Below are positions 18,525 to 27,499 of a DNA stretch of 64,000 bases, piece by piece. Below the pieces are notes generated by a model. That model saw nothing but the letters and a program-made list of their open reading frames with translations. It was not told the origin of the DNA and made no database searches. The stretch is taken from positions 124,001 through 188,000 of the forward strand of contig NZ_QMBQ01000011.1 of the NCBI RefSeq assembly GCF_003289965.1, in the 5' to 3' direction. A program made the position numbers and the translations under genes. Numbering within the stretch: position 1 is the stretch's first letter; each line of letters starts with the position of its first letter. The stretch comes from Mesorhizobium atlanticum. Its GTDB lineage: Bacteria; Pseudomonadota; Alphaproteobacteria; Rhizobiales; Rhizobiaceae.

Positions 18525-18856
18525 CAGATCAGTGCTCCGCCGCCAAACGAGAAGAACGACAGGAAGAAGCTGGACGCCGCGAAGGCGATCGACAGGCCGA
18601 AGACGATCTGAATAAGCCGTCTGAACCCCCCGGACGTATCGCCGAAAGCAAGCGTCAAACCGGTGACGATGATGATGATCACGGCGATGATCTTGGAGAC
18701 CGGGCCTTCGATCGACTGAAGGATCTTCTCCAGCGGCTGCTCCCACGGCATCGAGGACCCGGCGGCATTGGCGGCCGGGGCGGCCACAAGACTGATGAAA
18801 AGGGTCGTGCCTGCGGCGGCGATATGCCGGTGGCCTCGCGAGAAAACGCGGATCAT
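18524..18856 (-). CDS. trbC: TrbC, VirB2-like pilin
   Basis: 110 residues. A long signal peptide (TTLFISLVAAPAANAAGSSM, probable cut after ANA) is followed by two hydrophobic segments: IIAVIIIIVTGLTLAFGD and IVFGLSIAFAASSFFLSFFS. This is the pilin precursor shape, and TrbC pilins are often cyclised by the TraF peptidase, which is encoded at 27500-28045. Overlaps trbB by 4 bases. Confidence 0.95.
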   Translation of the reverse strand: MIRVFSRGHRHIAAAGTTLFISLVAAPAANAAGSSMPWEQPLEKILQSIEGPVSKIIAVIIIIVTGLTLAFGDTSGGFRRLIQIVFGLSIAFAASSFFLSFFSFGGGALI

Positions 18857-19836
18857 GAATCGTCTCCTTGTTGGTCGTAGGCAAATCGGAAGGTGCGATA
18901 GTCGCCGTCGGGGCCGAGTCCTTCGACGCGGGTGAGTTCGGTGAGCCGCCTAGCCGAACCGCGCCCGGATAAAACGGCAACGAGGTCTATGGTTTCGGCG
19001 ATCAGGGCGCGCGGAACCGTGATGACGGCTTCCTGGATGAGTTGCTCGAGACGACGCAAGGCGCCGATGCCGGAGCCGGCGTGGATCGTGCCAATGCCGC
19101 CGGGATGTCCGGTGCCCCAAGCCTTCAGAAGGTCGAGGGCCTCGGCGCCACGCACCTCGCCGATTGGGATGCGATCAGGGCGCAGGCGCAGCGAGGAGCG
19201 AACAAGGTCGGAGAGCGTGGCGATGCCATCCTTTGTTCGCATGGCGACAAGATTGGGCGCGGCGCATTGCAGCTCGCGCGTGTCTTCGATGATGACTACG
19301 CGGTCGGGCCCTTTCGCCACCTCGGCGAGCAGGGCATTGGTCAGCGTCGTCTTGCCGGTGGACGTACCTCCGGCAACCAGTATGTTTGCCCGAGTAACGA
19401 CCGCTGCACGCAGCGCCACCGCCTGTTTGGCGGTCATGATGCCCGCGGCCACATAGTCGTCGAGCGTGAAGATTGCCACAGCGGGCTTGCGTATAGCGAA
19501 GGCTGGCGCGGCAACGAGCGGCGGCAGAAGCCCCTCGAAGCGTTCGCCGGTGTCCGGCAGTTCGGCCGAGAGGCGCGGGGAGCGCGAATGCACCTCCGCG
19601 CCAACATGGTGGGCGACAAGACGGATGATGCGCTCGCCGTCGGCCGCCGACAGCACTTCGCCCGTATCGGCCAAACCTGCGGACAGTTGATCGACCCAGA
19701 TACGGCCGTCCGGGTTCAGCATCACCTCGACGATGGCGGGATCGTCGAGCAGCCGCGTGATGGAGGCTCCGAGCGCCGTCCGCAGCATGCGCGAACTGCG
19801 CGCGCGTCCTTCCGTGTTGTTGTGCAAAGCTGCCAT
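18853..19836 (-). CDS. trbB: TrbB, VirB11-like conjugation ATPase
   Basis: 327 residues. Walker A GGTSTGKTTL lies near residue 155, the Asp box RVVIIEDTREL near 183, and the His box GGIGTIHAGS near 250, all characteristic of VirB11 traffic ATPases. It is the first gene of the trb operon. The 180-base gap to the hipBA operators holds its promoter, which I cannot pinpoint. Confidence 0.96.
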   Translation of the reverse strand: MAALHNNTEGRARSSRMLRTALGASITRLLDDPAIVEVMLNPDGRIWVDQLSAGLADTGEVLSAADGERIIRLVAHHVGAEVHSRSPRLSAELPDTGERFEGLLPPLVAAPAFAIRKPAVAIFTLDDYVAAGIMTAKQAVALRAAVVTRANILVAGGTSTGKTTLTNALLAEVAKGPDRVVIIEDTRELQCAAPNLVAMRTKDGIATLSDLVRSSLRLRPDRIPIGEVRGAEALDLLKAWGTGHPGGIGTIHAGSGIGALRRLEQLIQEAVITVPRALIAETIDLVAVLSGRGSARRLTELTRVEGLGPDGDYRTFRFAYDQQGDDS

Positions 19837-20021
19837 TTTGTCCCCGTTTCGGCCGGGAACAGCTCAGGCGGTCCCCGGTCGGGGATGATTAAGAGAACGG
19901 TATTTTGGGTCGCTGCAACAGGTTTATCGAGGCGTCGTAGCGTGGCGTGTAAAGACAGGAGAAGGGCGGTGCTTGCGCTTACAGCCTTTCCGTTGGATTT
20001 GGGACTTCAATGGCAGGGGTC

Positions 20022-20118
20022 ATACGCGATTGCGTATATCCCTATTTTATACGCATTTGCGTATTGATAGAATTTATACGCGACCGCGTATATTGACAGA
20101 TCATACGCGAATGCGTAT
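20022..20118. promoter_or_regulatory. Four-site operator array upstream of hipBA, 27-bp period
   Basis: Four 16-bp palindromes of the form ATACGC-N4-GCGTAT lie at 20022-20037, 20049-20064, 20076-20091 and 20103-20118; site 2 has ATACGCATTTGCGTAT. Starts are 27 bp apart in every case, so the sites sit on a regular helical register. TTGACA at 20093-20098 and TATATG at 20116-20121 are spaced 17 bp and could be the promoter, covered by site 4. This is the classic layout for HipB cooperative autorepression. The array also faces trbB (19836) and might affect the trb promoter. Confidence 0.85.
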
Positions 20119-20139
20119 ATGGCGCTGCGGAGACTTATC

Positions 20140-20394
20140 ATGACCGACCAGATCGCTCGCAATGAAAAGCAACTCGGCGCCATTCTGCGCCGCGCCCGCC
20201 GACAGGCCGACCTCACGCAAGAGGCGCTTGGCAATCAAATCCACCTGCGCCAGGCCACGGTGTCCCGCCTTGAAGCCGGTGAGCCAGCGGTGCAGCTCAG
20301 CACTCTGATGGCCGCTCTCTCAGCCCTCGACCTTGAGCTCGTGGTTCGCCCACGCAGCAAGGGCAGCGCCGCCGAGATCGAGGACCTGTTCTGA
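20140..20394 (+). CDS. hipB: HipB-like antitoxin, XRE repressor
   Basis: 84 residues from the ATG at 20140 (MTDQIARNEKQLGAILRRAR), chosen because GGAGA at 20129-20133 sits 6 bases before it; an ATG at 20119 lies inside the promoter. Helix-turn-helix: ADLTQEALGNQIHLRQATVS, then RLEAGEPAVQLSTLMAALSA. It should bind the ATACGC-N4-GCGTAT sites and neutralise HipA. The end, SAAEIEDLF, matches the short C-terminal tail typical of HipB. Overlaps hipA by 1 base (TGATG). Confidence 0.9.
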   Translation: MTDQIARNEKQLGAILRRARRQADLTQEALGNQIHLRQATVSRLEAGEPAVQLSTLMAALSALDLELVVRPRSKGSAAEIEDLF

Positions 20395-21704
20395 TGGCGC
20401 GGCGGCCGATTCACTCGCCGCTGAATGTATTCCTGAACGGGCGCCTGGTCGGTGTGCTGCGCAGGGAATCGACTGGCGCAATAGACTTCCGGTACGCCGG
20501 AGAATGGCTGGACTGGCGCGGTACCTTCCCGGTCTCGCTCTCGCTTCCCTTGCGAGAGGACCGCTATATCGGCGCGCCTGTGATCAACGTCTTTGATAAC
20601 CTGCTTCCCGACAACGACGCCATCCGCAAGCGCGTGGCCGAACGGGTCGGCGCGGAAGGCACCGACGCCTACAGCATGCTCGCCGCCCTCGGCCATGACT
20701 GCGTCGGAGCGCTGCAGTTCCTGCCCGACGGGGTCGATCCGGGCAATCCTGGCAGCAGCGAGGGCAAGCCAGTCAGCAAAAAGGACGTCGCTGGAATAAT
20801 CGAAAACCTTACCGCCGCGCCTCTCGGCCTCGGCGAGGATGAGGATTTCCGCATTTCGATCGCCGGCGCCCAGGAAAAGACGGCGCTCTTGCGCAAGGAC
20901 AGGCGCTGGTTCAAGCCAATCGGCACGGCGGCGACCACCCATATCCTGAAGCCGCAGATCGGCCGGCTGCCCAACGGCATCGACCTCTCCAACAGCGTCG
21001 AGAACGAGTATCTGTGCCTCAAGCTCCTCGAGGCGTTCGGCGTGCCTGCCGCCAAGACGGAGATCGCGGATTTCGGCGAGCGCCGCACACTGATCGTCGA
21101 GCGCTTCGATCGGCTTTGGGCCCGCGACGGCCGCCTCCTTCGGCTGCCGCAAGAGGATATGTGTCAAGCGCTGTCAATGCCGCCGACGCGAAAATACCAA
21201 TCAGAGGGCGGTCCCGGCATCGTCGAGATTGTCGAACTTCTGAAAGGCAGCGATACGCCCGAAGACGACATCGCGGTTTTCCTGCGCGCTTGCATCGTAT
21301 TCTGGCTGATCGGCGCGACCGACGGCCACGCCAAGAACTTCAGCATTTTTCTCGGGCCCGGCGGGCGGTTCCGCATGACACCGCTCTACGACGTACTGAC
21401 CGCGCAGCCCAGCCTTGACGCCGGGCAGATCCCTCGCAAGAAATTCAAGCTTGCGATGTCCGTAGGCAAGAGCCGGCACTATTCGATGCATGAAATTGTG
21501 CCCCGCCATTTCGTGCAGACCGCCGAGGTTGCAGGCGTGGGGACATCCCTGATGCGCAAGATCTTCGAAGATATCGCCGCAAATGCCGAGAGGTGGGCCG
21601 ACGTTGTGATTTCCAAATTGCCGCGTCACTTTCCCGCGCAACTCGTCGAGTCTGTCAGGGCAGCAATAGCCAGGCGCGCGATGCTTCTCTCTGAGACCTA
21701 CTGA
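20394..21704 (+). CDS. hipA: HipA-like serine/threonine kinase toxin
   Basis: 436 residues, full length for HipA. N-terminal subdomain (VFLNGRLVGVLRRESTGAID; VFDNLLPDNDAIRKRVAERV), then the ATP loop region ISIAGAQEKTALL, the THILKP segment with the ATP-binding Lys, the catalytic loop LIGATDGHAKNFSIF (Asp and Asn visible) and metal-binding MTPLYDVLTA. HipA of E. coli phosphorylates glutamyl-tRNA synthetase; the target here is not known. Inserted between trbB and the coupling-protein genes, it probably stabilises the ICE. Confidence 0.92.
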   Translation: MARRPIHSPLNVFLNGRLVGVLRRESTGAIDFRYAGEWLDWRGTFPVSLSLPLREDRYIGAPVINVFDNLLPDNDAIRKRVAERVGAEGTDAYSMLAALGHDCVGALQFLPDGVDPGNPGSSEGKPVSKKDVAGIIENLTAAPLGLGEDEDFRISIAGAQEKTALLRKDRRWFKPIGTAATTHILKPQIGRLPNGIDLSNSVENEYLCLKLLEAFGVPAAKTEIADFGERRTLIVERFDRLWARDGRLLRLPQEDMCQALSMPPTRKYQSEGGPGIVEIVELLKGSDTPEDDIAVFLRACIVFWLIGATDGHAKNFSIFLGPGGRFRMTPLYDVLTAQPSLDAGQIPRKKFKLAMSVGKSRHYSMHEIVPRHFVQTAEVAGVGTSLMRKIFEDIAANAERWADVVISKLPRHFPAQLVESVRAAIARRAMLLSETY

Positions 21705-21878
21705 TCGAGTTCCAAGGACGCCATCATGCGCGCAAGCCAGATGCGCCGGGCACGGTCAAGGATGCGCGGAGCCTCGAAGCAGTGGCCATACCAGCGCCAG
21801 CGACTGTCACCTGCCACGGGCGCCCTACCGCCAAATCCCGCGGTGCTGCCACACCGATGTCGCGCGCCGCAGCTAAGA

Positions 21879-22315
21879 CTACCTTTTCTCGACGTCCACC
21901 GGATCGATATCTTCCGAAATCTCCTGCCGCAGCTTTGGGCCCTTTGCCAGCCGCCTGCCCAGAGCGGTAACGAAGGCTTCATAGCGTTCGGCCGCCAGGC
22001 GCGCGCCGCTTGGGCGGCAGGCTCCGGCAATGCAGGCGTAGTCGCGAGCCAGAAACGAACGAAGACTGCCAAGGTCTCGATGGCTATTCCGATGTCCCGC
22101 TCCTGCCGGATCAGTCGGCGATCGATCTGGTCCAGACGCTTGGCAACCGCCGCTTCGCGCCGTTCATCCGCGTCCGGCGACAAGAACGAAGCGATCGCGG
22201 CTTCGGCGATCATGGATTGGGGTCGATTGCGCCGCGCAGCGTAGTCGGCGAGCATCTTCATGATGGCCTGATCGAGATAAACCGAGATTTGCGCTTTCTT
22301 CTTGCGGCTGACCAT
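21879..22315 (-). pseudogene. CopG-type conjugal transfer gene with frameshift
   Basis: The first 90 or so residues (MVSRKKKAQISVYLDQAIMK, a ribbon-helix-helix start) match the CopG-family protein normally encoded between traG and trbB. The frame then goes out of register near 21990 and would run on to 21698 with meaningless sequence. Reading from the next frame gives ERYEAFVTALGRRLAKGPKL, then RQEISEDIDPVDVEKR and a stop at 21879-21881, which is the normal family C-terminus. A small insertion or deletion in the GC-rich stretch around 21985-22010 is implied. It is either a real mutation or a sequencing error. Confidence 0.75.
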
Positions 22316-22320
22316 GGCGC

Positions 22321-24309
22321 TTATAACTCCAGTCCGTCATCAGGATCGAGCGACACCTGCCGCGCCACGCCCTGCATGAGCCGCGCCAGGCGTCGATTGC
22401 GGATTGCGTCATCGTCATCGGAAACGTCGGTCGGCCCGATCTCGAACTCATTGTCGAGCGACGTCTGTGTTTCGACTGGCCGCGTACGATTGAGTTCGGG
22501 CTGCAAACGCCGCTCCGACTCGGTTGGATCTTCATCGGCTGGTAGGGGCGGGCCGAAGGCCTCCGCGACATCCGCTCGTGCCAAAACCGGAAGGTTGCTC
22601 CAGTCGTCAATGTGGGCCTGTTCGGACGCGACAGGCTCGGGCGGTGGAAGGACGCGATCCCGTAAGCGCACATCCTCGTAGTAGCGCGCCTTCGTCGCCC
22701 GGATCGGCGGCGCGCCCGCCAGCATCACGATCTCGTCCGTAGGAGGAAGCTGCATGATCTCGCCCGGGGTAAGCAGCTGTCTGGCTGTCTCTTGGCGCGA
22801 TACCATCAGATGGCCTAGCCAGGGCGAGAGCCTGTGGCCAGCGTAGTTCTTCATCGCCCGCATCTCGGTTGCCGTGCCTAGCGCGTCGGACACACGTTTG
22901 GCGGTCCTTTCGTCATTGGTGGCGAAGCTGACCCGCACGTGACAGTTGTCCAGGATTGAGTTGTTCGGCCCGTAGGCCTTCTCGATCTGATTCAGTGACT
23001 GCGCGATCAGGAAGCTCTTCAACCCGTAGCCCGCCATGAAGGCGAGCGCACTCTCGAAGAAGTCGAGGCGGCCGAGGGCGGGAAACTCATCGAGCATGAG
23101 CAGCAACCGATGCCGGCTCGTCTTGTTGCGCAAATCCTCGGTCAGACGTCGTCCGATCTGATTGAGGATGAGCCGGATGAGCGGCTTTGTCCGATTGATG
23201 TCGGACGGCGGTACGACCAGGTAGAGCGTCGACGGCTCCTCGCCGCTGACGAGGTCTGAAATCCGCCAGTCGCAATGCCTCGTTACCTCGGCGACGACCG
23301 GATCGCGATAAAGACCGAGGAAGGACATCGCAGTGGAGAGCACGCCCGATCGTTCATTGTCCGATTTGTTGAGCAGTTCTCGGGCCGCACTGGCGATCAC
23401 CGGATGCGGACCGGCGGGGCCGAGATGGGAGGTCTTCATCATTACGGAAAGCGTGGACTCGATGGGTCTTTTCGGATCGGAAAGGAAGGCGGCGACGCCA
23501 GCCAGCGTTTTGTTTTTCTCGGCATAGAGGACATGAAGGATCGCGCCGACCAGCAGCGCGTGGCTGGTCTTTTCCCAATGATTGCGCTTCTCCAGGTTTC
23601 CTTCCGGGTCGACCAGGATGTCGGCGATGTTTTGGACGTCGCGGACCTCCCATTCGCCACGGCGGACCTCCAGCAAGGGATTGTAGGCGGACGACTTCGA
23701 GTTGGTGGGATCAAAGAGGAGGACGCGACCATGGAGAGCGCGGAAGCCGGCAGTGATTTGCCAATTCTCGCCCTTGATGTCGTGGACGATCGCTGAGCCG
23801 GGCCAGGTCAACAGCGACGGCACCACCAGGCCGACACCCTTTCCCGATCGGGTCGGGGCGAAGCACAGCACATGCTCAGGTCCATCGTGGCGCAGATAAT
23901 GGCGATCATAGCGCCCGAGCACCACGCCGTCGGCGCCGAGCAAGCCAGCAGCCTCCACCTCTTTGCGGTCCGCCCATCGCGCCGAACCGTAGGTGTAGAC
24001 GTTCTTGACCTCGCGCGCCCGCCACACCGACATGCCGATCGCAACGATGATCGACAGGAAGCCGCCCGACACGGCGATCAATCCGCCCTCCAGGAAGATG
24101 GGCGGCGCATAGGCGTCGTAAAAATACCACCACCAGAACAGAGCAAGCGGATAGTAGACGGGCAGGCCGGCGAGTTCGAACCAGGGCGGACCGAGTTGCG
24201 GCTGGAACCCGAGGCGCCACGCGGTCCACTGCGTCGCCCCCCAAATCGTCGACATGACGATGAGGAAGACAGCGAGGATCTGACCCCAGAGAATTTTCGT
24301 AGCGGACAT
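22321..24309 (-). CDS. traG: TraG/VirD4 type IV coupling protein
   Basis: 662 residues. Three N-terminal membrane helices (ILAVFLIVMSTIWGATQWTA; LAGLPVYYPLALFWWWYFYD; GGFLSIIVAIGMSV) anchor it; Walker A APTRSGKGVGLV is near residue 148 and Walker B LLMLDEFPALGRL near 403. It links the relaxosome to the Trb channel and pumps DNA. Full length, and adjacent to rlxS as in related ICEs. The C-terminal 100 residues are acidic and variable. Confidence 0.96.
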   Translation of the reverse strand: MSATKILWGQILAVFLIVMSTIWGATQWTAWRLGFQPQLGPPWFELAGLPVYYPLALFWWWYFYDAYAPPIFLEGGLIAVSGGFLSIIVAIGMSVWRAREVKNVYTYGSARWADRKEVEAAGLLGADGVVLGRYDRHYLRHDGPEHVLCFAPTRSGKGVGLVVPSLLTWPGSAIVHDIKGENWQITAGFRALHGRVLLFDPTNSKSSAYNPLLEVRRGEWEVRDVQNIADILVDPEGNLEKRNHWEKTSHALLVGAILHVLYAEKNKTLAGVAAFLSDPKRPIESTLSVMMKTSHLGPAGPHPVIASAARELLNKSDNERSGVLSTAMSFLGLYRDPVVAEVTRHCDWRISDLVSGEEPSTLYLVVPPSDINRTKPLIRLILNQIGRRLTEDLRNKTSRHRLLLMLDEFPALGRLDFFESALAFMAGYGLKSFLIAQSLNQIEKAYGPNNSILDNCHVRVSFATNDERTAKRVSDALGTATEMRAMKNYAGHRLSPWLGHLMVSRQETARQLLTPGEIMQLPPTDEIVMLAGAPPIRATKARYYEDVRLRDRVLPPPEPVASEQAHIDDWSNLPVLARADVAEAFGPPLPADEDPTESERRLQPELNRTRPVETQTSLDNEFEIGPTDVSDDDDAIRNRRLARLMQGVARQVSLDPDDGLEL

Positions 24310-24344
24310 GGCATCGTCCTCTTTTCGTGTTGTTCTTCCTGTTG

Positions 24345-26084
24345 TCAGAGACCGAGCCCGCGCTTGCGGGCAAAGCTCCAGTCGATGCCGCCGTCACTGC
24401 GAGCGACACCGGAAACGTGTTGGCCGAAATGTCTCTCAAGGGAGGGCGTCCAGGGAACGAGCTGGAAACCAAGCCCGTCATCGATCATGGCGAAGCGGCC
24501 GGAGGCGAGCGCGAAGCGTTGGCGGTAAGCGCCGGCGACGTAGTCGCCACCGACAGCCCGATTAAACGGCTTTCCGCTATCGGCCGCGAGCTTGTCAGCA
24601 AGCGTCTCCAATTCGCGGCGGCGCAGCGTATCGAGCAGATTGCGAGTGAAGGTAATCCGGTGGCCTTGCCGCGCCGCGAGACCCTGATTGAGAAGATGTT
24701 GTACCCGGCGGTCCAGGGCGTCGCGCACATCCGCGCCGAAGCCCGCTTCGGCCAGCGCCATAGGCTTAGGCGCGACGGCCTGCCGATCAAGCCAGGTGGC
24801 ACCGGCTGCCGTAACCTGTTCGTCCAAGCCAAGGTCGGAGCGAACAGCGAGCGCGACCCGACGCTTGCCGCGCGCATCATCGAATTTGCGTAGCTCTACG
24901 ATCGATCCCGGCGAAGCGTCGCCAGCCGCTTCCAAGTCGGAAAACCTGATGTGATGGGCGCGGCCGTCGACGCCGTCGACCAGCGCATATGCCGTTCCTC
25001 TCAGTTCATCATCGAGCCCGCGATCGACCAGCCGGCCGACAATGGGTGTATCCAGGTTTTCGGCGGCCAGAACATAGCTGCCCGACCCATGCTCGATCCC
25101 TCGCTCGGTCAGCGCGCGGTGCATGCGCTTGATGATGTCGCCACGCTCGCCGAGCTCGCGCAACGTCGCTTCGGCCGTTTCGCTGATGACCCACTGGCCT
25201 GGACCGACCTGATCCGCGAGTCCAAACGCTTCGAGCTTGCGCAGACGCCCGATCTTCAGCGCGTGATATTCATCCGGTTGCGCACGAAGGCGTGGGGCGA
25301 GATCGATGACCCCGGTGCCGCGGCTGTCCCGCAGCAACTGGCGATCGAGCTGCGTCCATCGTTCGGACTGGATCTGCTGTTCGAGCGCGCGGCGGATGTC
25401 GAGATCGGTTCGCGGCCCCAGTTCCTGTGTGATCAGGTCGCGAGCCCTGTCGCGCATCCCTTCCTTGATGTAGTCGCGCGAGATGACGAGATCCTCGCCA
25501 TTGTCTCGCGTGCCGCGGACGATCAGATGAACATGGGGATGCTCGGTGTTCCAGTGATCGACAGCAACCCAATCGAGCCCTGTGCCGAGGTCCTTCTCCA
25601 TCTGCCCGACCAGACCGCGTGAAAAGGATCTGAGGTCCGCCATCTCGAGGGCGTCGTCGGGAGAGACGATGAAGCGGAAATGGTGCCGATCGTTCGCGGC
25701 GCGCGCCGCGAAGGCCGCACCGTCAGCATCACCCTGCTCCGGACCGAACAACCTCGCGTTCTCTCCGTCCCGGGTGACGCCCTCGCGCCGCAGATAGTCG
25801 AGATGCGTGGCGAGCAGCGTCGCCCGTGCGGCATGACGGACCACCCGAGCTTTGACTACGACCCCGCGCGAGCGTGAGGTAATCAGGCGATTGGCCTGGA
25901 TGGTGGCGCGCTGACCGTGACCGAACCGGGAGCGATCGCCGGAAACCACGCGGCCCGAGCGAGAGATGCCGCCGCCAGCTTTCTTCGCTGCGGCCAGCGC
26001 CTGGACGACGAAGGGCCGCGCAGCTTGAGCGCGCGTCGAGCGGATGCGGCCGGGCCGAATGCGAAACGTGCGCTCATCGGCCAT
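24345..26084 (-). CDS. rlxS: RlxS relaxase, DUF3363 family
   Basis: 579 residues from the ATG at 26082-26084 (MADERTFRIRPGRIRSTRAQ); a 63-codon extension would read through the candidate oriT. The relaxase motif III HWNTEHPHVHLIVRG with its His triad is near residue 180, and the DUF3363 C-terminal region follows (LRKLEAFGLADQVGPGQWVI). RlxS is the relaxase of the Mesorhizobium ICE family; it nicks oriT and is carried on the strand into the recipient. Promoter and oriT are expected immediately upstream. Confidence 0.93.
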   Translation of the reverse strand: MADERTFRIRPGRIRSTRAQAARPFVVQALAAAKKAGGGISRSGRVVSGDRSRFGHGQRATIQANRLITSRSRGVVVKARVVRHAARATLLATHLDYLRREGVTRDGENARLFGPEQGDADGAAFAARAANDRHHFRFIVSPDDALEMADLRSFSRGLVGQMEKDLGTGLDWVAVDHWNTEHPHVHLIVRGTRDNGEDLVISRDYIKEGMRDRARDLITQELGPRTDLDIRRALEQQIQSERWTQLDRQLLRDSRGTGVIDLAPRLRAQPDEYHALKIGRLRKLEAFGLADQVGPGQWVISETAEATLRELGERGDIIKRMHRALTERGIEHGSGSYVLAAENLDTPIVGRLVDRGLDDELRGTAYALVDGVDGRAHHIRFSDLEAAGDASPGSIVELRKFDDARGKRRVALAVRSDLGLDEQVTAAGATWLDRQAVAPKPMALAEAGFGADVRDALDRRVQHLLNQGLAARQGHRITFTRNLLDTLRRRELETLADKLAADSGKPFNRAVGGDYVAGAYRQRFALASGRFAMIDDGLGFQLVPWTPSLERHFGQHVSGVARSDGGIDWSFARKRGLGL

Positions 26085-26138
26085 GGCGCTGTCCCGCAAT
26101 GTGGGCAAATGGACGGGAACACAAGCCTTCTGGCGTTC

Positions 26139-26173
26139 GCCGCACATTGCCCGGACGGGGCGCAATGTGCGGC
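26139..26173. other. 12-bp inverted repeat, candidate oriT hairpin
   Basis: GCCGCACATTGC at 26139-26150 and GCAATGTGCGGC at 26162-26173 are a perfect 12-bp inverted repeat with an 11-base loop. A partial third copy, CCGCAATGTGGGC, lies at 26094-26106. The element lies between rlxS and the lytic transglycosylase, where the relaxase target is expected. There is no T-run, so a terminator is unlikely. The nic site cannot be assigned from sequence alone. Confidence 0.55.
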
Positions 26174-26327
26174 GCGCGCCCGGAAACCTCGCAAACCCAA
26201 ACGTCCGACCGACGCGCAAGGTGCGCCCTTTTATCCTGCCATTGTTCGGTCGTGTCGCCCGCGCCTGCCCCACCCGCTCGCCAAGGCACGATGGTGCACG
26301 AATTTACGCGAAGGACGCTGAAGCGGC

Positions 26328-27092
26328 TCATGGCGCAGACCTGTCGAGCAGTTCGTGCATAAACAAGTGGCTAGCTTCGGGTGGGTTGCCGCGCGCAACT
26401 CCCGCCAAAGGCGTATCGTCGCGCGAGCGGCGGAGCTGCATCAAACCGCCGGCCGGCCTGCCATTTGCTTGCCCGGCGAACAGCGGTGCCCGTCTCCAGT
26501 CACGTGCAGTGGAGATGACTGGGCTGAGAGCTTTCGTTGTAGGTGTGTTGCCGATGGCGGATGCAACGACAGCGACATAGGCAAGGGTTTCCCGAGGCAG
26601 CCGCCTGCCTTGCAGCGAGGCCTCGTAGCGTCCGGGGCCAGCGTTATAGGCGGCAATCCAGCCAGGCGATCCGTAGCGATCAAGCAACTCGCGGATGTAG
26701 GCCGAGCCCGCGATGATGTTGTCGTGCGGGTCGTAGGGATCAGCGCCGAGGCGGTACCGAGCGCGCAGCTCGGACCAGGTGTCAGGCACGATCTGCATCA
26801 GCCCCATCGCTCCCTTTCGCGATGTCGCGCGTTGATCGCCAGCACTTTCGGCGCCAAGGACCGCGCGGATCCAGGTCGGCGGAAGGCGGAAGCGCTTCGC
26901 CGCCTCCGCGATGTGGATTTCGTAACGATCGCGCGCCGTCGGTGTGACGGCGGGCGACCCTTGCGCCGGCGCGGTGGCGGGAAGGATACAAGGGACGTGG
27001 AGCCCGCCAAGCAGAATGAGAACCAGGCGCCAGATCGCGCGAGACAACGTGTGCGTTCTCACTCTGCCCGTCGGCAGACGACGCGCCGACAT
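26328..27092 (-). CDS. Lytic transglycosylase of the conjugation module
   Basis: 254 residues. The N-terminal signal anchor (AIWRLVLILLGGLHVPCILP) is followed by an SLT domain: ESAGDQRATSRKGAMGLMQI contains the catalytic Glu (residue 82) and the GLMQ motif, and AAYNAGPGRYEA is the AYNAGP motif. It opens the peptidoglycan so the channel can assemble, the VirB1 role. Stop and start of its neighbours are a few bases away. Confidence 0.92.
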   Translation of the reverse strand: MSARRLPTGRVRTHTLSRAIWRLVLILLGGLHVPCILPATAPAQGSPAVTPTARDRYEIHIAEAAKRFRLPPTWIRAVLGAESAGDQRATSRKGAMGLMQIVPDTWSELRARYRLGADPYDPHDNIIAGSAYIRELLDRYGSPGWIAAYNAGPGRYEASLQGRRLPRETLAYVAVVASAIGNTPTTKALSPVISTARDWRRAPLFAGQANGRPAGGLMQLRRSRDDTPLAGVARGNPPEASHLFMHELLDRSAP

Positions 27093-27095
27093 TGC

Positions 27096-27431
27096 TTAGT
27101 CCTTCTCGGCGCGGTCGCGCTGTCTCGACCATTGCAAAGACCAGGATTTCCGGTCGTCGCCATTCTGAAACAGGTATGCGCGGATCGGCTGCGCGAATGT
27201 CGGGTCGTCAATCTGCAGCGATACGAACTCTCCGGCCTTCTCGCTGGTGTGTTTCCAACCTGCCCCGATCATGCTGCCGTCTTCGCCGCCGGCGTGCACA
27301 CGATAGTCCGGCGCATTGTCCGCATCGCTCGCCTCGGCCGCGACGATCGCGACCGCAAGGTCAAGACTGAGCGTACGAATTCGCCCCGAATACCCGGTCT
27401 GATGGCGGATAAATTCTCCGATCTGTGGCAT
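27096..27431 (-). CDS. DUF736 protein
   Basis: 111 residues from the ATG at 27429-27431 (MPQIGEFIRHQTGYSGRIRT), supported by AGGAGA just upstream. DUF736 proteins are small, single-domain and common in rhizobial conjugation loci; the function is unknown. The end SWSLQWSRQRDR matches the family C-terminal W-S/R pattern. A paralogue lies at 30400-30726. Confidence 0.88.
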   Translation of the reverse strand: MPQIGEFIRHQTGYSGRIRTLSLDLAVAIVAAEASDADNAPDYRVHAGGEDGSMIGAGWKHTSEKAGEFVSLQIDDPTFAQPIRAYLFQNGDDRKSWSLQWSRQRDRAEKD

Positions 27432-27499
27432 GACTTTCTCCTGTCTTTGATGAGTGCGGTGAGGATTGACGGCCCGAAAGCCTGCCGCCGATGGCGCGC

